Positions 36,800-44,465 of a DNA stretch of 64,000 nt are shown one piece after another. The notes beneath the pieces were generated by a model. It was not told the DNA's origin and did not search any database. It saw only the letters and a program-made list of their open reading frames with translations. Numbering within the stretch: the first letter of the stretch is position 1; each line of letters opens with the position of its first letter. This DNA is from Paenibacillus chitinolyticus NBRC 15660 (GTDB lineage Bacteria; Bacillota; Bacilli; Paenibacillales; NBRC-103111): assembly GCF_000739915.1 (NCBI RefSeq), contig NZ_BBJT01000001.1:248001-312000 (forward strand), given 5' to 3'. A program made the position numbers and the translations under genes.

Positions 36800-38179
36800 T
36801 TACAGTTTTGGAAGCCGAATCTGAAATAGCGTTCCTTCGCCCGGAAGGCTCTTCGCTTCGATGCTGCCCCGGTGCAAGGCGACGATTTTATGAGCGATGG
36901 ACAGTCCGAGGCCGCTGCCGGAGCGGGAGCGGTTGCGGGATTTATCCCCTTTATAGAAGCGGTCAAAAATATGGGGGAGGTCTTCGGGAGGGATACCCGG
37001 TCCGGTATCGCCGATTGAGACGAGGATTTCTTGTTGTTCTTGCCGGATCTGAACGGAGATCGTGTCTCCCGGCCGGGTAAATTTGATGCTGTTGGCAATC
37101 AGATTCAACCACACCTGATGCAGAAGCTGCGAATCCGCGCGAATGACCAGTTCGGGGAGATCCAGCTGAAGCTGAAGCTCTTTTTCCGTCCACTGCCATT
37201 CCGTCGTAATGAAAATTTGGCGGATCTGCTCGTCCAGCCGGAAGGAGGAAGGTTTGAGGGCACTCGTTTCTTTGTCCAGAGCGGCGAGCGTCAGAAGCTC
37301 TTTGCTGAGGGACGACAGCCGGCGGCTTTCTTCTTCAATAATCCGGAGGTATCTCCGTTCTTCCTCGGGGGAAGCGCCTTTTTCCAGCATGCTCTGGGCA
37401 AAACCTTGAATCGTCGTGAGAGGAGACTGAATTTCATGCGAGACATTGGCGACAAACTCCTGCCGCATCTGATCGAGTTTTTCCAGCGACTGTGCCATCT
37501 GCGTAAAATGCCGGGCCAAGTTGCCGATTTCGTCACGCCGCGTGACGTCCATGCGGATGTTGTAGTCTCCGCCTACGATCTTGTTCGTGGCTTCCGTCAA
37601 TTTCTGTACGGGCTTAACGATAAAGCGGGTGGAAATAACAATCAGCACCAGACTGAGCAGGAACGTGAAGCCGAGTAGAAGCGCCATCAGAATCCGGACT
37701 TCTCCGATCTGCTGCTCCATGTCGGGACGAATGAACAAGGCGATGGTTTTGCCGCCGCTTCGAACCGGAAGACCGATGCTGTTGCGGATGCTGTTCTCGA
37801 AAAAACCCGTGACGAGGAGCAGGTGGCGTTCTTCCATAACTCCGTGGTAAGTTTCGCCGTTCAGCACGCGGACAATCGTGTCCCGTTCGATCTCCTTATG
37901 TTTAAAAGGCGACCCGTAAAAAGTTCCCCGCAGGCTGTCGTCTACCGCATAAACCTGAAACCCCATATTGGCGATGCGGGTCAAATACTCGCCCGGCGCA
38001 AGTCCCGGAATTTCCTCGTACAGGCCCCGGATTTCCTGAGAAATTCTCAGAATCTTCTGTTCGTTATAGTCCCGGAGCTTGGCGGAGTAGTAGCTGTTGG
38101 ATAAGAGAAGTGCGGCCGCGCTGCTGATCACGGCGATCAGAAGGAAAGTGACGACGATCCGTACATACAAGGTCTTCAT
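36800..38179 (-). CDS. Sensor histidine kinase, HssS-like
   Basis: 459 residues. A membrane segment (about 7-28), an extracellular sensor of about 130 residues, a second segment (about 160-185), a HAMP domain, the H-box FVANVSHEIQSPLTTIQGFAQ (here split as FVANVSHEIQS and PLTTIQGFAQ), and the ATPase domain with NLIANSIKF, GDTGPGI and GSGLGLSIA. The ATG overlaps the response-regulator stop (ATGA) and has GAGGTG eight bases upstream. The regulator pairs closely with HssR, so this is likely a heme-stress-type sensor, but the ligand here is an inference. Confidence 0.88.
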   Translation of the reverse strand: MKTLYVRIVVTFLLIAVISSAAALLLSNSYYSAKLRDYNEQKILRISQEIRGLYEEIPGLAPGEYLTRIANMGFQVYAVDDSLRGTFYGSPFKHKEIERDTIVRVLNGETYHGVMEERHLLLVTGFFENSIRNSIGLPVRSGGKTIALFIRPDMEQQIGEVRILMALLLGFTFLLSLVLIVISTRFIVKPVQKLTEATNKIVGGDYNIRMDVTRRDEIGNLARHFTQMAQSLEKLDQMRQEFVANVSHEIQSPLTTIQGFAQSMLEKGASPEEERRYLRIIEEESRRLSSLSKELLTLAALDKETSALKPSSFRLDEQIRQIFITTEWQWTEKELQLQLDLPELVIRADSQLLHQVWLNLIANSIKFTRPGDTISVQIRQEQQEILVSIGDTGPGIPPEDLPHIFDRFYKGDKSRNRSRSGSGLGLSIAHKIVALHRGSIEAKSLPGEGTLFQIRLPKL

Positions 38180-38856
38180 GTGGAGCACACCTCTAATTTG
38201 TAGCCGAGGCCGCGTACCGTTGTCAGCACGAAGTCGCTCGTTTTCTCGTGAAAACGTTCCCGAAGCCGCTTGATATGCACATCGATTGTCCGGCTGCCTC
38301 CTTCATAGTCGGCTCCCCAAACCAGTTTCAGGAGCTGTTCCCTCGTAAAAATGCGTCCCGGCTGGCTGGCCAGTTGAGCGAGCAGTTCAAATTCTTTGAG
38401 CGGAATGACATAGGTCTCTCCGTTCATATGTATTTCATAGCTCTTGCGATCTATAACCGTCCGGTTCAGTGCGATAACTTCCGAGGAAACGAGCTGATAC
38501 CTCCGAAGCAGAGCTTTCACTCGGAAAAGTAGTTCTTTAGGCTCGAACGGTTTTACGAGATAATCGTCCGTCCCGGATAAATATCCTTTTTCCTTGTCCT
38601 CAAGTTCACCTTTGGCCGTAAGCAAAATAACCGGGATATCGTAATAGCTGCGAATTTCTTCGCAAAGCTCCAGTCCGTTTTTACCCGGCATCATAACGTC
38701 GATAACCGCGAGATGAATTTGCTCCCGTTCCAGCAGTGCGGCGGCTTCTTCGCCGTCAGCGGCCTCGGATACGAGATAATTTTCCTTTTTGAAAATAAAT
38801 TGCAGAAGCTCGCGGATATGCGCATCGTCATCGGCAATCAAGAGATGAGTTTTCAA
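38176..38856 (-). CDS. OmpR-family response regulator, HssR-like
   Basis: 226 residues. Receiver domain with phospho-acceptor D53 (VIDVMMPG) and a winged helix ending KRLRERF, TVRGLGYKLE. The stretch GTDDYLVKPFEPKELLFR and the following ALLRRY match S. aureus HssR closely as I recall that sequence. HssRS senses heme excess and turns on HrtAB; here the operon continues into an MMPL transporter instead. The start is TTG with AAGGTG five to six bases before it. A promoter is visible upstream. Confidence 0.88.
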   Translation of the reverse strand: MKTHLLIADDDAHIRELLQFIFKKENYLVSEAADGEEAAALLEREQIHLAVIDVMMPGKNGLELCEEIRSYYDIPVILLTAKGELEDKEKGYLSGTDDYLVKPFEPKELLFRVKALLRRYQLVSSEVIALNRTVIDRKSYEIHMNGETYVIPLKEFELLAQLASQPGRIFTREQLLKLVWGADYEGGSRTIDVHIKRLRERFHEKTSDFVLTTVRGLGYKLEVCST

Positions 38857-38891
38857 GCTAACACCTTCTTAAAGGGAGTGGTTGCTTCATT

Positions 38892-38919
38892 ATTGTACTC
38901 GAATCCCGGCGAATGTAAA
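38892..38919 (-). promoter_or_regulatory. Promoter of the HssRS-like/MMPL operon
   Basis: On the minus strand TTTACA (38919-38914), a 16-base spacer and TACAAT (38897-38892), 36 bases before the regulator start. Confidence 0.55.
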
Positions 38920-38973
38920 AATTGACTTAAAATTTGAATAATTCCGTATACCCAGAAAAATAAGGAGAGGAAT

Positions 38974-39039
38974 ATGAATTTTTACGACGAATTAGTTACC
39001 TAGGACAAAATTCCTATAACGGTGGCTTTTAGGAGATGA
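38974..39039 (+). pseudogene. Decayed start of a SAM-dependent methyltransferase gene
   Basis: A strong AAGGAGAGGAAT precedes ATG and the codons MNFYDELVT, then TAG. The following in-frame codons read DKIP. Bacillales methyltransferases commonly start MNFYDEL..YYDKIFP, so this looks like the first 15 codons of such a gene with small deletions, and the rest missing. The break lies 30 bases from dif-like site A. A TTGACT-like -35 lies upstream. Family assignment is from memory of the N-terminal pattern and is uncertain. Confidence 0.4.
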
Positions 39040-39041
39040 AT

Positions 39042-39055
39042 TGAAAACGCTTATA
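39042..39055 (+). promoter_or_regulatory. Weak CcpA cre-like site
   Basis: TGAAAACGCTTATA matches 13 of 14 positions of the cre consensus (T for C near the end). It lies about 90 bases before the YceI-like gene. One such match may be chance. Confidence 0.3.
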
Positions 39056-39068
39056 AGACAAGTGAATT

Positions 39069-39096
39069 AGTTTTCATAATAAATATTATGTAAACA
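39069..39096 (+). repeat. dif-like site A (11-6-11)
   Basis: Left arm AGTTTTCATAA, centre TAAATA, right arm TTATGTAAACA. The right arm matches the Firmicutes XerD half-site TTATGTWAACT at 10 of 11; the left arm is its inverted copy at 10 of 11, so the site is nearly palindromic. It lies between the methyltransferase remnant and the YceI-like gene. Confidence 0.6.
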
Positions 39097-39141
39097 ATTG
39101 AAAGCTATCCGGTTATGCCAAAAAGGGGGGACTGCTTACGA

Positions 39142-39867
39142 ATGAATCGGAGTCGCTATTGGTGGTTCGGTACGCTTGGAGCTGTTCTGATTTTGGGGAG
39201 TTTGACGGGATATATCGCCATAGCCAGGGATACTTTGTGGGTCCAGGAAAAAGAAATACAAAGAGGGGATAAGCTGGGGCCGCTCCAATTGGCAAAAACA
39301 TGGAAAGTGACTGCAGGGTCTTCGGCGGCGGTTTCGGTCCTATCTCCTCACGAATCACTGGATTTGACGTTTCCGAAGCTTTCGGGGCTGTTAACCATCA
39401 ACAAGGAAGAGACGGAACCCGTAGTCGGGACGATTGCCGCCGACATGACCTCTCTTTATTCGGAAGATCCTGCCTGGAACGCCAAACTGCGGGACTGGTA
39501 TTTTTTTAACGTTAAATCTTACCCGGAAGCCTCGTTTCGGATCGTTAAAGTGGGCGGGTTCGAAAAACCGCTGCTGGAAGGGGAACCTCATCCGCTGACG
39601 ATCGAGGGCGAAATGACCGTTCGGAATATGACCCAACCGATCCAGTTTAAAGGGGAGATCACGCATACCGGCGGCCGGATGGAGCTAAAAGCAAGGTGCA
39701 GCGGCCTGGAAACCAAAAAATTCGGCATTCCCGAGCTTCTGGAACCGATCTATACGGGGAAAAATGTGGCCACGCTTGAAGTGACGCTTATTCTGGAACC
39801 TGAAGATCCCGATACCTCTAGACACAGGCAAGCCGATTCGCACAATTTCCGCGAGATTGGCGCTTGA
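39142..39867 (+). CDS. YceI-family protein with N-terminal membrane anchor
   Basis: 241 residues. A membrane anchor (about 6-27, WWFGTLGAVLILGSLTGYIA) is followed by a YceI-like lipocalin barrel: the strand pattern KTWKVTAGSSAAVSV, IAADMTSLYSEDP, FNVKSYPEASFRIVKV and LTIEGEMTVRNMTQPIQFKGE. YceI barrels bind polyisoprenoid or amphiphilic ligands outside the cytoplasm. The ATG at 39142 is used; the G-run ribosome site is rather far (12 bases), and an ATG at 39115 lacks one. First gene after dif-like site A. Confidence 0.85.
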   Translation: MNRSRYWWFGTLGAVLILGSLTGYIAIARDTLWVQEKEIQRGDKLGPLQLAKTWKVTAGSSAAVSVLSPHESLDLTFPKLSGLLTINKEETEPVVGTIAADMTSLYSEDPAWNAKLRDWYFFNVKSYPEASFRIVKVGGFEKPLLEGEPHPLTIEGEMTVRNMTQPIQFKGEITHTGGRMELKARCSGLETKKFGIPELLEPIYTGKNVATLEVTLILEPEDPDTSRHRQADSHNFREIGA

Positions 39868-39928
39868 CTCATGCCAAACATTCTCTTCTTCCATACGGTA
39901 ATAGTATCCGGTAAAAGGATAGGGAGCG

Positions 39929-40753
39929 ATGGGAATGAAAATAGATTTGGGATGCGGCCTGCGCAAACATCCCGGTTTTATCGGCATCGACAAGGAGCCG
40001 CTCCCCGGTGTTGATCTCCAGTGCGATTTAAACGATGGTATCCCTCTAGAAACCGGTACGGTTGATTTCGTCATGGCCAGCCGTTCGCTGGAATACGTGC
40101 CCGATCTGATGAACGTAATGAAGGAGATTTACCGGGTTTGCCGGCATAAAGCAGTCATCTGTCTGCTTGCTCCATACGCTCATACATCCTATCATGCGCT
40201 TAACCCGAAGTTCCGTTCCCGGTTTGACGAACAACTGCCCCGGTTTTTTACGAACGAGTTGTATGTATACGATCCTATGCGTGAAAACAGCTATATGACC
40301 GACGTGCCGGCCGGATGGGATAAGGAGGCCAAGGCCGAGATCGATTTGAGGCTGCTGCGCTGCGAATTCTTTTATCTGCCGCAGTATCTGTCTCCCATTT
40401 ACGATGAAGAAGACCGGCGTATGCTCCGGCAATCCACGCTAAATGTGGTGGACGAAATCTTGTATTATTTCGTAGCCGTTAAGGAGCCGATTTCTCAGCA
40501 GGAGCTGGATGAGCTGGCCCAGGGCACTTACGAAGAGCCGGTTCTTCTGGCGGAGCGCAGAAGGGAAGAGGCAATCAGAGAGGAAAGCAGGCGGCCGCCC
40601 GAAAGCACGTTCCGTCATGAGCCAGGCTCCGTCCTTCCCCAGCGGGATCCGCTGCCGGTTCCCCGCAAACGAAGGAAAGGGAGCAAGAAACCGGTGAAAA
40701 AGAAACCGGCTGCGCGCAAACCGGCAAAAGGCCTGCGTAAACGGAAACAGTGA
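39929..40753 (+). CDS. SAM-dependent methyltransferase domain protein with basic, histone-H1-like tail
   Basis: 274 residues. The class I methyltransferase start MKIDLGCGLRKHPGFIGID carries the SAM-binding motif I (DLGCG) and an acidic residue ending strand 2; VDFVMASRSLEYVPD is motif IV-like. After about 190 the sequence turns charged, and the last 40 residues are almost only K, R, P, A and G (KKPVKKKPAARKPAKG). Such a tail suggests nucleic-acid or ribosome binding. ATG 39929 has AAAGGA nine bases before; ATG 39935 is also possible. Substrate unknown. Confidence 0.8.
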   Translation: MGMKIDLGCGLRKHPGFIGIDKEPLPGVDLQCDLNDGIPLETGTVDFVMASRSLEYVPDLMNVMKEIYRVCRHKAVICLLAPYAHTSYHALNPKFRSRFDEQLPRFFTNELYVYDPMRENSYMTDVPAGWDKEAKAEIDLRLLRCEFFYLPQYLSPIYDEEDRRMLRQSTLNVVDEILYYFVAVKEPISQQELDELAQGTYEEPVLLAERRREEAIREESRRPPESTFRHEPGSVLPQRDPLPVPRKRRKGSKKPVKKKPAARKPAKGLRKRKQ

Positions 40754-40800
40754 ACCGGACCAAAGCTTATATGCCGGTCAAGGCCGTTAGGCGCATTGAA

Positions 40801-40848
40801 AAAAGACAGTTCAGGAGAGCTTATGCAAGCTCGTGTGAACTGTCTTTT
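40801..40848. terminator. Bidirectional terminator between the methyltransferase and GNAT genes
   Basis: AAAAGACAGTTCA / TGAACTGTCTTTT with an inner AGCTT/AAGCT pairing; serves both convergent genes. Confidence 0.85.
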
Positions 40849-40876
40849 GTTATGTGGAAAGTGATCCGGCCGGTAG

Positions 40877-41434
40877 TTAAGAGCGCGGCCGTTCGTCTTC
40901 TTCGAGAATGGCAAACATCACATGATCCTGCCAGACTCCGTTGATTTTCACGTTTTTGCGGGCGACCCCTTCACGCTGAAACCCCGCCTTTTCCAGCACC
41001 CGGATAGAGCCGACATTATGAGGCATGACCCCCGCCTCCACCCGGTGAAACCCGGCCTCATCGAAAGCGAAGTCCAGGGCAAGACGTGCCGCTTGCGACA
41101 TAATCCCTTTGCCCTGGTAAGCATGATCCAGACAGTACCCCATCATGCATTTGTGCGCCGGTTCTCGGGCGACGTGAAACAAGGATAGTTCACCGATCAG
41201 CTCATCGTTTTCTTTGAAAAACAGACCAAAGTTATAGCTTTTGTCCGCCGATCTGTTCTCGTCCCACATCCGTATCCGTGCGGTTTGTTCTTCAAGTGTA
41301 TAAAACGTGTCGGGACGTGTAATCGTAAAGGGCTCAAAATGGGCCCGGTTTCTGTGCATTAAAGAGAGGAGAGCGGGAGCATCCTCCTCGGTTAAATAGC
41401 GGAAGTAGATAAGATCAGTGGTTATTGTCATCAT
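40877..41434 (-). CDS. GNAT acetyltransferase, RimJ/RimL-like
   Basis: 185 residues. The fold shows YFRYLTEEDAPALLSL at the start, FHVAREPAHKCMMGYCLDHAYQGKGIMSQA with the acetyl-CoA loop (QGKG), and HRVEAGVMPHNVGSIRVLEKAGF, the RimJ/RimL signature. Members acetylate N-termini of ribosomal proteins or small amines. ATG 41434 is chosen for homology with the family start and an AAAGGA about 14 bases upstream; a GTG two codons earlier is better spaced. Confidence 0.85.
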   Translation of the reverse strand: MMTITTDLIYFRYLTEEDAPALLSLMHRNRAHFEPFTITRPDTFYTLEEQTARIRMWDENRSADKSYNFGLFFKENDELIGELSLFHVAREPAHKCMMGYCLDHAYQGKGIMSQAARLALDFAFDEAGFHRVEAGVMPHNVGSIRVLEKAGFQREGVARKNVKINGVWQDHVMFAILEEDERPRS

Positions 41435-41519
41435 GATCACGGCATCCTTTGCGACAGAGTAGAGTGAGTGTAACGGAATCTGACGGAAAACAAACATTTA
41501 TTTATGGCATTAACTATAT

Positions 41520-41540
41520 ATAATTAACCTCGTTAATTAT
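41520..41540. repeat. Perfect palindrome upstream of the GNAT gene
   Basis: ATAATTAAC-CTC-GTTAATTAT, 9-bp arms and a 3-base centre, 86 bases before the GNAT start. It may be an operator. A related sequence TAGTTAA-CGAGA-TTAACTA occurs at 53781-53799 over the end of another gene. Confidence 0.4.
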
Positions 41541-41661
41541 TTTGCGAGAGACTTGCTTTTCCTTATCGGTCTTGACGCGCCGGTCCCAAAGGTTTTGATA
41601 GGGGCGGATGAAAAATCAGATATATTTAATGATATTAATCATTAGCGGCGTGAATGAATAT

Positions 41662-42744
41662 TTATCCTTCTTTCCTTTTATCGATCGCTTCTTCCATCGT
41701 TTTATCGGTCAAATGGGCATAAATTTGCGTGGTATCGGACGACGCGTGTCCAAGCTGTTCCTGTGTCTTGTACAAATCGTTTTGCAAATAATAGTCGGTC
41801 GCGAATGAATGCCGCAGCTTATGTACGCTTAGAAAAGGTTTGCCGAAGCGCTTCGCATATTTGATAACCATTTCCTGAATGGCCCGTTTGGACATTAGCT
41901 GCCCTTCCTTTTTACCGTTAGGAATCGTAAGAAAAAGCGCTTTTTCCTTCTTGGGGGGATGGTACCGGGTGTCTCTAAGCTGCAGGTAACAGGTTAAATC
42001 GTCCACGGCCTCCTGCCGGAAGAAAACCCTTGTTTTGAAGGAACCGTCGTTGTTCCCTTTGCGGTACACGTACACGGTTCTTTTTTTCATATCGAGATCG
42101 TCCTGCGTTAAATTAACGACTTCCGACACGCGAAGACCCGAATGAAGAATAAGGCTTACGATGCAGGCATCGCGGATTTTGTTCAGTTCATACGCATACA
42201 GGGCCTGTTTATTGTTCGCGATGTCATGCTCGTACCCGCTGCGGATATAGTCGATAAATTCGAAGATTTCATTCTCCTGAAGAAGCTTTCCTTCCAATTT
42301 TCCCGCCAGATCTTTGGCCTTGTTCGTCCGCTTGATTTCGATCTTGGCCATCACGTTTCGTTTAAGCAGCGGATAATAATTCTCATCCTCCGCAATCTGA
42401 CTCAAGTAGTGAAACAAAGAGCGCAGAGATGAAATTTTACGGTTAATCGTAATCTTCGTGTTGGCTTGATCTTTCTTGGTCGCCAGATAAGCCCGGTAAT
42501 GATCGACGCTTTCCATATGGAGCTTTTCCAAATCCTCCAGTGGAATGTCCGCCATCCGTTCCGCGGTACTGAGTCCCTCGGCCAGAAGCCAGGAAAAGAA
42601 CGTTTCATAATCCCGTACATACTCCAGCAGAGTGGAAGGGGAGAGGTCCGGAAGTTTGTGATGGATGAATTTATCCACATACCAAGGCATAGAAGGAATC
42701 TTTTTATCGAGTTCTTCACGGTCTTTTTGTTTTTGAATATTCAT
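41662..42744 (-). CDS. Tyrosine recombinase, XerS-type
   Basis: 360 residues, the XerS length (about 356). The SAM-like N-terminal domain reads MPWYVDKFIHHKL...LLEYVRDYETFFSWLL as in streptococcal XerS. Catalytic residues are present: R in SGLRVSE, K in the beta-hairpin, HKLRH, H in LGHASSDTTQIYAH and its tyrosine. XerS works alone, without a XerC/D pair, to resolve chromosome dimers at difSL in streptococci; in Bacillales it occurs as an extra recombinase. ATG 42744 is chosen for GAGGTG six bases upstream. A dif-like site lies 96 bases before the gene. Its own target is unknown. Confidence 0.88.
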   Translation of the reverse strand: MNIQKQKDREELDKKIPSMPWYVDKFIHHKLPDLSPSTLLEYVRDYETFFSWLLAEGLSTAERMADIPLEDLEKLHMESVDHYRAYLATKKDQANTKITINRKISSLRSLFHYLSQIAEDENYYPLLKRNVMAKIEIKRTNKAKDLAGKLEGKLLQENEIFEFIDYIRSGYEHDIANNKQALYAYELNKIRDACIVSLILHSGLRVSEVVNLTQDDLDMKKRTVYVYRKGNNDGSFKTRVFFRQEAVDDLTCYLQLRDTRYHPPKKEKALFLTIPNGKKEGQLMSKRAIQEMVIKYAKRFGKPFLSVHKLRHSFATDYYLQNDLYKTQEQLGHASSDTTQIYAHLTDKTMEEAIDKRKEG

Positions 42745-42839
42745 GGGGTGCACCTCAATACCTTTCTTAATCAAGCGAGCCTCAAACATCGAACAGCGTC
42801 ATCAGGTATAATTTGGCATCTTAAAATAAGACGACTTAA

Positions 42840-42867
42840 AGTTTACATAATAAATATTATGTTACTT
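42840..42867 (+). repeat. dif-like site B (11-6-11), upstream of xerS
   Basis: Left arm AGTTTACATAA, centre TAAATA, right arm TTATGTTACTT. Read on the minus strand the left arm is TTATGTAAACT, identical to the XerD half-site of B. subtilis dif. The rest of the 42745-43070 gap has no gene; 42868-43070 shows only the weak AGCGGGGG ribosome site of the DUF421 gene. Confidence 0.65.
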
Positions 42868-43070
42868 AATGAAACCTTTCTTCATTTCTTCCTTGTTTAT
42901 CCGTGATCTCCGTCTTCCTATTATATACCATGCCCGGCTGACGCGGAATTCCTGTTTGCAAGCAGGCTTTTCCGGTTATTGAGTACTAACTGAACGCCTT
43001 GACGGCTAATATTCAGGTTACCGACATTACGCAGCCCAGAAAACGTAGACCAGAAAGCGGGGGTTCCAAT

Positions 43071-43751
43071 ATGGATTTTATGTACATCGGCATCAAACTG
43101 ATTACCGGATTCATCGGCTTATGGGGGATGACCCGGCTGCTCGGCAAAAAGGAAATTTCCCAGCTCACCCCGTTCGATTTCGTTTCCGCTCTTATGCTGA
43201 GTGAACTTGTGGGGAACACCGTGTATGATAAAGAGGTCAAATATCTTGAGCTTCTGTTTGCGCTCGCCTTCTGGACCGTGCTTTCCCTGACCTTCGAAAA
43301 AATCACTCAAAAATATAAAAAGCTGCGCCGCGCTTTCGAAGGAAGTCCGGCAGTGGTCATTGAGAAAGGGAAGCTGAACGTAAAAGCTATGCGATCGAAC
43401 AGTCTCGATTTGGAACAGCTTCTTATGCTGCTGAGGGAGCAGGGGATTTTTTCCCTTCACGAAGTCGCTTACGGTATTTTCGAAAACAACGGCTCGCTCA
43501 GTATTTTGAAAAAATCGCCGTACGATACGGTCGTTCGGGGAGACTTGAACCTGCCGGATGAACCCGTCGAACTCCCGGTTCCTCTAATTGAAGAAGGAGA
43601 AATCAAATTCAAAGAGCTGGAACGCATCGGCCGCGACGAAGAGTGGCTGAAGGAACAGATGAAGGAATCGGGGTTCAAGCAGATTAAAGATATTTTCTAT
43701 GCGGAGTGGCATCGCGAGCATGGCTTCTACGCATCGGGATGGGGAAAATAA
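43071..43751 (+). CDS. DUF421-domain membrane protein (YetF/YdfR-like)
   Basis: 226 residues. Three N-terminal membrane segments include the family block GMTRLLGKKEISQLTPFDFV and SALMLSELVGN. The cytoplasmic domain contains RSNSLDLEQLLMLLREQGIFSLHEVAYGIFENNGSLSI, here cited as LDLEQLLMLLREQGI and EVAYGIFENNGSLS. Members are often sporulation- or germination-linked in Bacillales. ATG 43071 is chosen to begin at the membrane segment, with a G-rich ribosome site. Function unknown. Confidence 0.85.
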   Translation: MDFMYIGIKLITGFIGLWGMTRLLGKKEISQLTPFDFVSALMLSELVGNTVYDKEVKYLELLFALAFWTVLSLTFEKITQKYKKLRRAFEGSPAVVIEKGKLNVKAMRSNSLDLEQLLMLLREQGIFSLHEVAYGIFENNGSLSILKKSPYDTVVRGDLNLPDEPVELPVPLIEEGEIKFKELERIGRDEEWLKEQMKESGFKQIKDIFYAEWHREHGFYASGWGK

Positions 43752-43769
43752 GAAGAGGAGAAGGTACTT

Positions 43770-44282
43770 ATGTTATGTATGGGATTCGAGCCCGTCATCG
43801 CTCCGGACAGCGTTGTTCTGATTCTGGGCTCCATGCCGGGAGAGCTTTCGCTGGAAAGACAGGAATACTACGGAAATCCGCGCAACGATTTCTGGAGGTT
43901 GCTGGCTTCGCTGCACGGTGAAGACCATGTGCCGGGTACCTATGAAGAGCGGCTGCGGTTTGCGCTGGGCCGCAAAATCGCTCTATGGGATGTGCTCGCT
44001 TCCTGCGAGCGGGAGGGGAGTCTGGACGCGAACATCCGGGAGCCGGCCGTGAACGATTTTGACGCGTTGTTTGCGGAATATCCGAACCTTCGCACCGTCC
44101 TGTTTAACGGCGCGGCTTCCGAGAAACTGTTCCGCAAACATGCCGGGCACCTGCTCGCCGATAGCCGGCTCGGCTTTGTCCGGCTGCCGTCGTCGAGTCC
44201 GGCCAACGCGATGGGCTGGGAGCGCAAGCTCGCCGCCTGGCGGGAAGCCTGGCAGGGCGTGACCGGCCGCGGGGAGGCATAG
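43770..44282 (+). CDS. DNA-deoxyinosine glycosylase (UDG family 6)
   Basis: 170 residues. The motif LGSMPGELSLERQEYYGNPRNDFW, cited here as LGSMPGELSLERQEYYGN, is motif 1 of family-6 (HDG) glycosylases, and LPSSSPANA is motif 2. The enzyme removes hypoxanthine from deaminated DNA. AGAAGAGGAG lies before the ATG, and it follows the DUF421 gene by 18 bases, so they may be cotranscribed. Confidence 0.88.
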   Translation: MLCMGFEPVIAPDSVVLILGSMPGELSLERQEYYGNPRNDFWRLLASLHGEDHVPGTYEERLRFALGRKIALWDVLASCEREGSLDANIREPAVNDFDALFAEYPNLRTVLFNGAASEKLFRKHAGHLLADSRLGFVRLPSSSPANAMGWERKLAAWREAWQGVTGRGEA

Positions 44283-44326
44283 ACGCGGCGTTGAACCGTG
44301 CCGGGCAGGTCAAGCCTGCTGACACA

Positions 44327-44372
44327 AAGAAGCCCCGCTTCACTGACAATCGTCAATGAAGCGGGGCTTCTT
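44327..44372. terminator. Bidirectional terminator
   Basis: AAGAAGCCCCGCTTCA / TGAAGCGGGGCTTCTT with an inner TGAC/GTCA pairing, between the glycosylase gene and the convergent dehydrogenase gene. Confidence 0.88.
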
Positions 44373-44465
44373 CTATGTTCAGCAGGAGCTTGGGCCTGGC
44401 CTTCACGAGGCGTGCGCCTTGCGGCAGCGTTGCCGGGAAGGACCGTGCCGTGCAGCTCGGGACCG

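Noticed and set aside
41627-41644. Palindrome TAATGAT-ATTA-ATCATTA, Fur-box-like
   Set aside because: It lies downstream of xerS, far from any gene start on that side, and in AT-rich DNA where such dyads arise by chance.
41608-41808. Small plus-strand frame MKNQIYLMILIISG with a GGGGCGG upstream
   Set aside because: Most of it is antisense to the 3' end of xerS and the ribosome-site spacing is too short.
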